Positions 28,079 to 40,200 of a stretch of 64,000 nucleotides of DNA are shown piece by piece. Source of the stretch: Cryptosporidium bovis (Eukaryota; Apicomplexa; Conoidasida; Eucoccidiorida; Cryptosporidiidae); NCBI GenBank assembly GCA_009768925.2, contig VHIT02000049.1, positions 117,159-181,158 on the forward strand, given 5' to 3'. Position 1 is the stretch's first letter; the number at the start of each line of letters is the position of its first letter. Below the pieces are notes generated by a model that saw only the letters and a program-made list of their open reading frames with translations, searched no databases and had not been told where the DNA came from. The translations under genes and the position numbers were made by a program.

Positions 28079-30127
28079 TTATTGGTAAAGCGTCTTGGGT
28101 ATAGGAGATGAAATGTCCCGTTTTATAGGGCTACAGGCATCTACAAGCCAGGATAGAAATTCATTATCATTGCATGCAACCTGCTCCAATTTTTCAAGAG
28201 TCTGTTCATGATACCAATTTAACCAATCTAATTCTTCATTAGAAAGTAGTTTTATGTCGATCAAATTTTTTTGAATAGGAACAAATGTTAGGGGGCTGAA
28301 TGCCAGATAATTACCAAGTTTTTTGTACTCATTACCAATTTTTGCCTCCACTATTTCTACTAAATTTTCTATTCTTATTCCAAATTCGCCTTCTTCATAA
28401 TACCCAGGTTCAATGGAGACCACTGCCCCTTTTTCTAATTTAGGAATTTCCTTAAATGATCCACTTCTATATGAAATTGACCAAGGTCCTTCATGAACAG
28501 ATAAAAAAGAACCGACTCCATGTCCAGTTCCATGTAAGTAATCTAATCCAGCCTCCCAAAGACTGCTTCTAGCAAGAACATCAATTGCCATCCCGGTTGT
28601 CCCTTCTGGAAAAACAGTCTTATGTAGTCTAATAAAACCTATCAATACGCGTGTGTAACTCTCTATATGTTTATAAGAAGGTTTCTCCCCATTCTTACTA
28701 AATAAAAATAGGCTTCTTGTTACATCAGTTGTTCCGGTGTTGTATTGGCCACCAGAATCACACAAATACATTCCAGGCTCAATCTTCGAAGATTTAAATT
28801 CATCAGGACGATAATGTATGATTGCACCGTTTTCACCCATTGAAGAAATTGTTGAAAAACTGGGATACACAAAACTGTTTTGTTGTTTTCTAAATTCCAG
28901 CAGCTTCTGGGCTAGATCCCATTCAGTTAATCCACTATTAAATAGTGATCCATCTTTAGACGACTTATCCAAATAGTGTAAGAATTTGCTAAGTGCTAAT
29001 CCGTCTAGAATATGACACTCCCTCATTCCACTTAACTCAACCTCATTTTTGACTCCACGTAATAAAACTACTGGGGATTCAGACTTGATTAGAATATTGG
29101 CTTCGTCAATAAATTTAATTAACTCCTTGAAACCTCCAAATAAACACCATTTTTCTTTATTATTAAAACACTTAAACAATGTAATCATTGTTTCAATATT
29201 GCTGGATTCTTGAGGGAGCCAAATTTTGTCCGTGACTTGTTCATTATCTAAACAAATTTTTTTTATCGAGTGCTCCAACTCTTGATATATACAATCAATT
29301 GGAAATATTGTTATTCTGTCCGGAAATTCCTCTAATAATTTTCCCTTGCAGTCATTTATCTTTTCCGTGTTTACAAACAATTTAATTCCAAAATCGATAT
29401 CACAATCCTCGGAAGATTCAAAATCACCGATAATTTCGATGAGTAAAAAAGAGAGAAATACAGGTGTGAAATCAATATCAGAACCTCTTAAATTAAGTAT
29501 CCAAGAAATTTCTGTTAAGTCGCTAATATACAACAACCTTGCACCTTTGCTCTTCATTGAAGACAGCAACTTCGCAATCTTAGATTTAGATGTTTCACCA
29601 GTATATTTAATATCGTGAACGTAAATATTATTGCTATTATCGAACTTAATGTCGTTAATTGGACGTATTTTGTCAACGATATTTGTATTTAATAATTTTA
29701 TTTTAAAGTTATTTCTTTTATCGAGACCAAATTTTTCAATGTAGTTACTTAGTGCTACAAATGCAAACCAGGAAATTACGTCAGTATCAACTCCTAAAAC
29801 TCCATTAAAATTACACACATCCAATATTTCAATAATATCGTAAAAAAATCCTTTTTTTATTAGTCGTACCTCATATTCTGGACTTGCTGCTTTTTTAGCC
29901 TCAACAATATATCTACCATCAACGATCAGATATGCATCAGTTTTTGTTATTAGGCAAGTTCCTTGTGAACCATAAAATTCAGTCATGAACTCACGACGCA
30001 TATACTTCGAAGGCACGTATTCTGACATATGTGGGTCACTAGTATGAATTATATAGGCATCTAAGCCATATTCTTCCATAACGCAACGAATTTTTTCCAA
30101 CTTTTCTTCCTTATTCAATCCTGTCAT
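28079..30127 (-). CDS. APP: Xaa-Pro aminopeptidase (aminopeptidase P, M24B)
   Basis: 682 residues, the usual length for the three-domain cytosolic form. It removes the N-terminal residue from peptides with proline second, using two Mn ions. Creatinase-like N-terminal domains are seen (AYIIHTSDPHMSEY, LIVDGRYIVEA), then the pita-bread catalytic domain with all five metal ligands: Asp457 (LCDSGGQY), Asp468 (TTDVTRS), His536 (HGTGHGVGSFLSVHEGP), Glu573 (IEPGYYEE) and Glu587 (RIENLV). The C-terminal extension PLTFVPIQKNLID...LDWLNWYHEQ is typical of eukaryotic APP1. No signal peptide, so cytosolic; probably releases amino acids from peptides, useful in an auxotrophic parasite. GTGGCGGGAA lies 107 bp upstream. 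Confidence 0.96.
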   Translation of the reverse strand: MTGLNKEEKLEKIRCVMEEYGLDAYIIHTSDPHMSEYVPSKYMRREFMTEFYGSQGTCLITKTDAYLIVDGRYIVEAKKAASPEYEVRLIKKGFFYDIIEILDVCNFNGVLGVDTDVISWFAFVALSNYIEKFGLDKRNNFKIKLLNTNIVDKIRPINDIKFDNSNNIYVHDIKYTGETSKSKIAKLLSSMKSKGARLLYISDLTEISWILNLRGSDIDFTPVFLSFLLIEIIGDFESSEDCDIDFGIKLFVNTEKINDCKGKLLEEFPDRITIFPIDCIYQELEHSIKKICLDNEQVTDKIWLPQESSNIETMITLFKCFNNKEKWCLFGGFKELIKFIDEANILIKSESPVVLLRGVKNEVELSGMRECHILDGLALSKFLHYLDKSSKDGSLFNSGLTEWDLAQKLLEFRKQQNSFVYPSFSTISSMGENGAIIHYRPDEFKSSKIEPGMYLCDSGGQYNTGTTDVTRSLFLFSKNGEKPSYKHIESYTRVLIGFIRLHKTVFPEGTTGMAIDVLARSSLWEAGLDYLHGTGHGVGSFLSVHEGPWSISYRSGSFKEIPKLEKGAVVSIEPGYYEEGEFGIRIENLVEIVEAKIGNEYKKLGNYLAFSPLTFVPIQKNLIDIKLLSNEELDWLNWYHEQTLEKLEQVACNDNEFLSWLVDACSPIKRDISSPIPKTLYQ

Positions 30128-30233
30128 TTTTTAAAAACAAAAACCCAAAAAAAAGTAAAATACAAAAAATCAAATTTTTCTTCAATTAAATGCAAGAAAT
30201 GATAGAGAAACTACATTTACTAGTTTTTTTTTT

Positions 30234-30243
30234 GTGGCGGGAA
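30234..30243 (-). promoter_or_regulatory. E2F-like GTGGCGGGAA upstream of aminopeptidase P
   Basis: Closest match in the window to the E2F consensus TTTSGCGGGAA, 107 bp before the ATG at 30127 in a 209 bp spacer after the PKS stop. Confidence 0.45.
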
Positions 30244-30336
30244 CAACACGAAATTTTGTTAAAATAATAAATTATGTGCACTACTACCTATCGCGGAAAA
30301 ACAACTTAGCACATTATTTTTAGTTGTTTTTATATT

Positions 30337-31200
30337 TTATTCGAATACCTCCGAACATTCTTCAATTAACTTGGCTAAGTAAGGTTCTTTCAATATTGTG
30401 AAATGATTTCCTTCTGATAAATGAATTAGACAAATATTTTTCATTTTGCATATATTTTGCATATTCACTACTGCAAAAGTTCCGTTGCTTTTGAATGAAT
30501 CACCAAAAACTGATGATTTAGAAAGTACTAAAAACACTTTGTCAGCTATTTCTGAACTAGATACTGATAGGTCAATACACGCTCTGAAAATAGCGTCCAA
30601 TCTCTTGAAAGTATTATTTAATTCCACTAGTTCCTCAGATGAAACTTGATCGGAGCCATTATTTAACAGATTGTAAAATTTTACCATGGAGTTAGGTTCT
30701 TTAATCAGTGACAGGATATAACTTGGAAGGGAATTTTTGAGTATATTAGACTCACTAATCATTTCCTTGATTGTGGTAAATAAAATCTCGTTGATTTTGT
30801 TACCCTTATCTTCGGATATCTTTACTGGTATTAGTGGATCAATTAGCAATATCCTTAAACCTTCAATATCTACACTCTTCATTAGTCCATAATATACTTG
30901 AACGGCGATACTGCTGAATAATGACCAACTTCCAATAATAATTTTACTTTTTTTGGAGTCTTGTAAACCATCCAAATGTTCCTTCACCACAAAGGATGTG
31001 ACGTATGTTAGAGAACTGATAACATTCTCAGTTTTTGAATCAGGAATTGAAACAACTACACATCTATATTTGTATTTTTCTTGTATACCAATGCAAATCT
31101 CTTGTAAGTCAAAAATGAGTAATTTATCACAAATAAATACCAATAAATCTGTCGAATTATTGTGGTTTTTACTGTTACATTGCATCCCTGAAAACTCAAA
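30337..31200 (-). other. PKS C-terminal thioesterase/alpha-beta-hydrolase-like segment
   Basis: About 290 residues after the reductase. Seen: SKIIIGSWSLFSSIAVQVYYGL, a strand-elbow-helix with Ser11005 (30922-30924) in the place of the GWSLGG serine of type I thioesterases; LRILLIDPLIP just after it (compare LxLLDPxxP); helical lid-like residues; KVFLVLSKS; and a C-terminal LSEGNHFTILKEPYLAKLIEE that matches the thioesterase ending GDHFTML with His11178 (30403-30405). The Gly residues after the serine are replaced (LFS), so activity is uncertain. Confidence 0.65.
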
Positions 31201-34200
31201 ATAATGATCTTTTATTGAATTTCCGATTTCTATATCTTTGAAATTTACCATTTCCAATGTTTTGCTCCAATCATTTACTAAAAAGAAGTTGAAACACGTT
31301 TTGAGGTAGTTTATATTACATGGAATGTGTTTAATATCATTAGATTTATTCATCAACTTATTTGTATTGCTCATGTCAAAATATGGCATTATTGAATCTG
31401 CTGGTTTTTCTCTAACAAACATGTGTTGAAGTGGTCCAAGAGGGTGATCTTTATTTAAAGAGGTCTCTTGAATTAGTTTCTCAACCCACTGGTCAAATGG
31501 AATAAGTTTTATGTCTATCCCAACTAATTCTAATGCTTTTTTTATATCGTACATTGAGGCCCACTCTTTTGAGTCAAGATTAAAGTCATTGTTTATCGAT
31601 AAAATTGGATTTGATGCTCCTAAACAACAAATTTGACTACAAAAATCAACAGGGACCAGGTGTATTGCCATCTCTGTGATTGGTAAGCTTCCCATTAAAA
31701 TGCAACCTTTAATAAATGCATTTGGGAGATCCGATATATTTGAAGCTCCCGTCATGCTATTTCCTCCTATTCTTCCAGGTCTATATATTGCTATTGGAAA
31801 TCCTTGTATTCTTGCATCTTTAATAAGCCTCTCAGCCGCCCACTTTGATTGTGAATATCCCAACATCAGTGTCTTGTGATGATTTCCTTCAAAATCATTA
31901 TATATTACAGGATCATCTTCATAGAAAATTCTCCTTCCATCTTCCAAAAAGTATTTTCTTTCAATGAATTCTGTGTTTTCCAGGCCATTTAGGTAGGGCT
32001 CAACTGGGGGTTTTTCAATGTGATCATAAAATACACCTAATGTTGAAATATGATGTATCGGAATTAAACAAGAGTTGCACTTCCCCTTTTCAGTACAACA
32101 ACTATTACAAACATTAGGTGCGGATGATAGTTTCAATATTTCCAAAATACTCAATACATTCACTTTCTTTATATGGGAGTATGTTGATGTAAAGTTAACT
32201 ATTGCACCAACATTAATAATACAATCAATCAAAGACGCAATATCATTGTATTTTGATTCATCTATTCCCATCATTGGTAATGAGCTATCTCCCTCAATTA
32301 TCACAACATTATTCTCAATTATTGATTCAATGTTATTAATCATATACTTTTTCATACAATCACTTAATCTTTCTTTTCCAGCTGATTCACTTTGGCATCT
32401 TACCAAACACCAAATTTTTATCTCTTTATTCAATTTAACAAGATTTTCAATTACACAAGTTCCCATAAAACCAGTACCACCTGTTAAAAATACATTTTTT
32501 AAGGAGCCGTTATTTCCAGAAGGTAACCTAATTCCATGTACAAGAGACTTGTCATTAGAATCTTTTATTGATATTTCTTTGCCAAGTAAAATGTCATCTC
32601 TTATTTCGTTCCACCTTCTTTCTTTTGAGGATGAAACCTCCTTTATCGTTTCCCCAAATAATTCTTTTTTTACTATTCCCTCGATATAATCAATCACTTC
32701 ATCTACAGTTGGGTTGTCTAACATCAGCATTGTTGGTAACTTTACTCCCAAATATTTATATATTAAGTTCCTGAACTCTATTGCCATTAGCGAATCTATT
32801 TCAAATAAATCTTGTTTTTCTAATATTCCAAAAACTTCATAGCCTATTTGTTGTAATATTTCTTCTATGTGTTTTCTTACATCAGAAATACCTTCGAACT
32901 TCTCTCTAATTAAATCCACTTCGTCTCTATCAGTTTCATTTCTAATATTTTCATTAAATAATTCACAGAATAAGTAAGGAACTCTGTCTTCGAAATTTAT
33001 AATGAATTCCTTCCAATTCATTTTGGAAATTGCAATTTCGGAAGGTATATTATTGCAAACATCTTTTTCCACCAGATCGAAAATGAATGAAAGAAACCTC
33101 AAGCACTCATTATTTAATAAAGGCTCAATTCCTACTATGGAATGATGCTGAACCAGCTCTTTTGCCATACCTTGTTCAGCCCAAGGACCCCACTGAATAC
33201 TCAAATCTAAATGTGTAGAAAAATTATTATCTTTTCTAAATTTAATTATACTATCCAAACATGAATTTGCCGATGAATAATTGTATTGTCCAAAACTCCC
33301 AAATAGCGATGAAATTGAAGAAAAACCTATATAGAATACTAATTTATACGGGAGTAATTTTTCTATTGCCAAGTGTAAATTGATAGCACCATAAACCTTT
33401 GGTTTGAAAACTTTTTCTAATATATCAATGGTATGATTTTTAATTAGTGTATCATTTATTATCCCTGCCGCATGTATTACACCAATTATCTTTTTGTTAT
33501 TATTTGAACTATCTGTAATAATATTCGTTATTGTTTCCTCAACAGATGCTAAATTAGAAATGTCGCATTTAATAACATTAACATTTGCTCTAAGTTCATT
33601 AATTTCATTCCAAGTCTCCTCTAGTGAATTTGAAAACCTTCCGGAACGTGAAAGTAAAATTATATCTTTTATTCCTCTTGATTTTAAAAGCCATTTTGTA
33701 ATAAGTAGCCCAAGTGCACCAGTACCACCGCTAATAATTACTATCCCACTCAAGTTTTTATTTTTAATTGTAGAATTGTCATCATCAAAAGCTTTGTCAA
33801 TTAAATATGGTTCGATCACTGGAGTAAATAACTTCATTTTGCCTTCGTTGGTATCAATAACAATATCCTGTAATACCAAGCTTTTTTTGTCATTTAATAA
33901 ATTAGGCACAATTCTGAATATCATTTCACTATATTTTAGTTTATCCAAGTTATTTATTTGTATGTAATAAATATTCTTTCTCAATTCAATTCTTGCAGTT
34001 TTACATAACCCAAGAATTCCTCCTCCAATAATACCTCTCTCAATGCCATATGATAGATAATTTGTTGTTTTAATAACCCAAATATCTTGATCCTTTGTTG
34101 AGTTTATAATTAATATAGTAATGTAATGAATTAGCTCCACTTCATCTCCACAAAAATCATCGATCACAAGTATTAATTCTTTATAACTGTTTTTAAGTAT

Positions 34201-37200
34201 TTTAAGTAATTCAGTGACACCAGTTACCAACAAAAATTTCGAGTAAAATTTCGTGTCAACATTAAATTCATTAAAACCCAACAATATTCTTTTATCTGCA
34301 CCAGGAATTTCGTCAACATCAAATCCAGAATCTATCTTTATTTCAGATACTTCGCGAAGTGTATTTTTCCATATCATTTTTTCAATTGCCTTCAAGCTTA
34401 ACTTTTCGCCGAATAAATCATTCATCTTGTCATTCTTCAACTCATTTATTGTATGTACTGAATATTCTGTTGAAAAAATCCTTCTACCCAACATATCTTG
34501 AACATTTATTGAATCTGATTCTATATTTACCAACAAATATTCTTGGTATATTGAAGAATCAATTATTTCTCCGAGGACCAAATTTTCAAACGATAACTCG
34601 AAATCATCATGTTTAGTTTCAATAATACTTTTTATTCTCAACAACTCTAAAATTAGTTGAATCAACACTGGATGAATGTAAAACCCTGAAAAAGATCTTG
34701 ATAGAGATTTTAGGTTGTCCTTAGAAAAGAACAAATAACTCAAATAATCGTTTTTTTCAGATACTAAAATATTTATACCAAATTTAGAAGAAATTGTATT
34801 AATTGTGTTTAAATGTTTTTCAATTGCAAAGCTTTCAAAATTTGTTGAAAAGAAATAACTTTCTATTTTCTTATAATTTGTTGTTTCTATTATTGTATTC
34901 CCTTTCGAAAATGAATCTTCATTATAATTCAGGGTTGCATTATATCGACGTTTGTCAGTAGAATTTAACTCAAACTCTGTTACAATTTTCCTATCATTTT
35001 TAGATTTCAGTTTAAGATTTACACTTTGCATATTTTTTAGTTCGGATAATTTAATATTTTCAACGATTATCTCACAGTCGGTATACTTTCCATATCTTAG
35101 TGAGTTAAATAAGTCACGATTAATTATTAATCTAATCCCGGCATTTATAAATTCCAAAATAAAGCCTTCCCTGTATATCCCTATCATTTCTCTTCCAAAA
35201 CTATTTAAGTGTGCAATTTCATCACTTAGATCTACAAAAGGATGAAATAAGATATTGTTCCATGGATAACGCCTCATTTTCTGGAATTTAAATGCTTTAT
35301 TGTATATATTTGACTCATTTTGAGTTTTAAAATGTTCATTATTAACTGTTCTAACTAAATTATTAATATTATCTACTTCTGATTCGATTTTAGAAGATGT
35401 CAAAGTATTCAGACACTTGACATTTTCACGACTTTCTCTAGGAATACATTGTACGCAAAGTTTTGTAAGAGTAGGCTGAGGTCCAACTTCAATTAACGTT
35501 TTATTATCATTTTGTTTCAATAAAGAAGTAATTGCATCATAAAATAGTACTGGTTGAACTATATGTTCAGACCAATATTTTGAATTTCTTAAATCAGATA
35601 TTTCTATCTTACAACCTCTTAAGGTAGAGAAAAATTCAATATTAGTTTCCTTTTCAGAAAAAACGATCTCTTCTTGTATAAATAAATCAACTTTTTCCGA
35701 AACATCCACCATTAACTTTGAATGAAATGCATTTTCTACATTAAGGAATTTGCCATTACCATTGAAATTTTCCAAAATTAAATTTAGATTTTGCTTTTCT
35801 CCGGAAACAACAATGCTTTTTGGGCCGTTAATTGCTGCTATTGATACTGAATCCTCATAATTTTTCAGAATTTTCTTGATTTCTGAGGGCGAAATTCTCA
35901 ATGCTAGCATCCCAGCTTCTCTTACTTCTGAATTTAACATATACCTCGCTCTCACATTGATCAATTTCAAAGCCTGATCTAAATCAAGAACACCAACAAC
36001 AACAGCTGCACAATATTCCCCTAAGGAGTGACCAATTACAATATCAGGGACGATCCCCCTACTTTCTAATAGTTTTGTTAGAGAGTATTCCAATGAAAAT
36101 ATTGCGATTTGTGAATATTGTATATCATTTATTCCATAAAACCCTGTTTCAGTTGAGCCTGCTCTTGTATTTGGTGTAGTAACATCCGGATACAAAACAC
36201 TAATTAATGGTTCAGGTAAGCATTCATCTATACATTTAGCGCACTCTAAAATTGAGTTTCTGAAAACAACTTCGCTTTCAAAAAGTTCCCTTCCCATATT
36301 TTCAAATTGACTGCCTTGACCAGTATACATAAAAACCAGTTTATTATTTGACTGACTTTCGAGTTTTTCAGGTAAATATTTCCCGATAATTACATGAGCA
36401 TTTGTTCCACCGAAACCAAATGAAGAAACTCCTCCATAATTATATGATCTGATGTAATTCTTATTTGGAAGTACGAAATTAAAGTCTGAGGTATCAATTA
36501 GTGGATTTAAGGTTTTAAAGTTTATATTTCTTGGTATGAGTGATTTATTAAGCATTAGTATCATTTTCATTACCCCTGCAATTCCGGAAGCACCTTCAAG
36601 ATGCCCAATATTCGTTTTTACTGCAGTGATAAATAATTGGCCTCTCTTTTTTTGACCAAATACATTTTTTATTGCACCAAATTCAATGGGATCACCTAAA
36701 GCAGTTCCTGTTCCATGAGTTTCAATAATTGAAATATCTTCAAAGTTTAATGAAGAATCAATTATTGCCGATAATATTACCTTTTCTTGAGCAGGTCCGT
36801 TTGGTGCAGTTAATGACGCACTCCTTCCATCTTGATTGACAGAAGAACCTTTTATTACAGAATAAATATTTTGTTTACTTTTAATATTAAATATTTCTTC
36901 ATTCAAATCTCTATTTCCTTTATTATCTATTCTGCAAAGAACCATTGAACAACAACCCTCTCCTCTAACGTATCCATCCGCATCTTTATCAAATGTTTTA
37001 CATCTTCCTGTAATAGAAAGCATCTTCGATTTAGAAAAGGCTATATATGCTTGCTGAGATAATAATAAATTAACACCTATCACTAGTGCAATGTCACATC
37101 TTTTTCCCCTCAAATTTTGAATTGCTAAATCCATAGCTACCAATGATGAGGAACAGGCAGTGTCGATTGTCATTGAGGGGCCATTTAATCCAAGATTGTA

Positions 37201-40200
37201 AGAAATTCTATTTGAAATGATCGATAATGCAACGCTTGTCCCTGTAAGCGGTGAAACCAAATCTGATTCTACTATATTACTTCCCTGTATCAATGCCCAA
37301 TCAGTATTTCCGCAACCAACGAAAACTCCCGTTAATGTCCCTTTCAAATTTGACATTTTAATTTGTGCATTTTCTATTGATTCAGTTGCAAGCATCAATG
37401 ACATCCTTTGTTGTGGGTCTATTATTGAAGCCTCTAAAGGTGAAATACCAAAGTAATGTGAGTCGAAAAGTTCAATATTATCGACAAAACATCCGTGATT
37501 TACACAATAAGTTGGACCCAAGTCGTCTGGATTTTCGTTATAATACCTTTTATGATCCCATCTATTTACCGGAATACTCGAAACACAGTCTGATCCAGAA
37601 ACTAACATTTTCCAGAACAAATCAGGATCCTCACTTGAGCCTGGAAGTTTACAGGAGATACCAATAACTGCAATTTCAAAATTATTTGAGGTTTTATTCC
37701 TATAAAAAGTATTTTCTGACACTTGTTCGTTAGAAAATCCGTCAACTTGAGAAATAATGAAATTTTTTACGCCGGAAATTGTTGGATAATCAAACATTAA
37801 GGTTGTAGGTAATAATATTCCCGTAGTTTTAGATAAAATATTTCTAAATTCAATCGCAGATAAAGAATCAATTCCAAGTTCAAATAAAGGCTTTTCCAAA
37901 ATATTTTCTTCCTTAATGTCTATTTCCAACTCTGTCATAATATTGCTTATTATGTCTTTAATTAAGTTTAAAACGTATTCATCCCTTTCTTTGTCATTCA
38001 ATCCTCTCATAATTTGACTAAAAGCGGACTTATTATCATTTTTATCAATAACTTTTTTATCAACATTTACTAAAATTTTTGAGACCGATTTAGGTAAATT
38101 TTCTGACAATTTAAACCAATCTACGTCATTAATACAAATTACAGGATATTTGGAACGGTTATTAGAATTAAAAACGTAATTAATGGTTTGTATTGCAGTA
38201 AGTTTATCTACACCCTTAATTCCAACGGACTCAAACTTCGAAATTAAATTGTTTTTTGCCATTCCTTGTCCAAACCACGGTCCCCACTGCAAACTGATTC
38301 CAGATAAACCTAAACTTAATCTATGCCCCATAAAAGAATCCATGAAAGAATTAGCTGCACTATAATTTGTTTGACCGACATTACCAATTAATCCTGAAAC
38401 AGATGAAAACGCAACAAATAATTCCAAATTTATTCCCAATAATTGAGTGATATAATGTATATTTAAAATTCCATTAACTTTTGGTTTATATACTGAATCA
38501 AAAGATTCCTTTGTTTGTTCAAATACTTTTTTATCATCTAGCAAACCAGCAGCGTGTATTACACCAATTATTGGACTTTCACCCAAATTACTTTGAATTA
38601 TTAACTTTATTGCATTAAAAACTGAATTCAAATTAGATACATCACAATCAATAAATCTAACGTTTGGAAATACACACATACTGTCTTTATTTGAACTCCT
38701 TGAAAGTATAACTATATTCTTAAATCCATTCGATAATAACCATGTAACTGTAAACCTACCCAAATCACCATTTCCGCCTGTTACAATTATGGTACCGTCT
38801 TTATAACTTAAATTTCTACTTAGAATTGGATTTTTTATGATAACTTTTCCTATATGATTTGCTTTTTGCATATATCTAAATCCTGATGTACATTCAAACT
38901 TAGCAAAGTTGTCATCATTTTCATTAGTCATTGAAAATTCATTTAATGGTATTACTGACTCCTGACAATTTTCTATTCTAGTTTTTATTTCATCTAGTAC
39001 AATTCCAAACCATTTTGGGTCATTTAATATCATGTCATCAAGTGCTAGAGTTTCATAGTTGACTTTTGGATTGATTTTCAAGGCATCTTCTTTTGATAAA
39101 ATATTTATCTTTCCAAGTTCAATAAAGTATCCATTTTCAGATAATAATTCAAGGCTATAATTAATATAATTTCCGGATAGGCAATTAATTACAACATTTA
39201 ATTTTTCATTTTTTAAAATTGTACTCATTTTTTCTTTAAATATCTCTGGGTTTCTACTTGTCGTTATGAATCTGACACCCAAATGTCTCAAATATTCCTC
39301 TTTTCTCTTGTTACCGACAGTTACATATACAATAGCCCCAATACTAAGACAATAATTAACAGCAACTATACCAACTCCACCTGATGCAGCATGAATTAGC
39401 ACTTTATCACCTGATTTTATATTAGCTATTTTTCTCAAAGCAATATCTACAGTTGAAAAAATGGTTGGGATCGAAGAAGAAATTGAAAAATCACAGTTTT
39501 TAGGGATTGTTCTACATGTATCTCCAATGGTGACTATAAATGTATTTAAACAACCGGGAACCATTGCATAAACTTCGTCACCTACTTTCAAGTGTTTGAT
39601 TCCTTTTCCAACGCCGAGAATAATACCTGAGCAATCTGAACAAGGTGGTCCTGGGTCTCCTGGATACAAATCTAAAACATTTAGTACGTCTCTAAAATTT
39701 AATCCTACAGCACAAACTCTTAATAATATTTCATTTTCTCCAAGAACACCCTCTCCAATTAAATTATCATCAGAGAAGTAATTAAATTTGTCCAAACAAT
39801 CTATTACTTTGAATTTTTTATCTGAATTAACATATATCAATTCTTCTTGAATTCCTAAAGTTAAATTTGAAATCGTACCTCTTTCTGAAAGAATAACTTT
39901 ATAAGGACCATTCAAACCAATATCTAAACCATAAATTCTCGGAACAAATAACTTATTGTTCCTTACAACAAATTCTGAGTCATCTGAATTTGAAACTGAT
40001 GCCAAAATATTGGATAAGTAACTTCCACTCATTTCAGAAATTGAAGTTTCTAAATCAAGTAAACAAAGATTAATTCCAAATAATTCATGCCTAGCTGAAC
40101 GGATAAGTCCCCAAATATCTGACCCCATAAATCTAGTATTATTTGTATTAAATGAAATAGTATTTTCTGTAATAAATAATACTTTTCTACTCGGAGTTAT

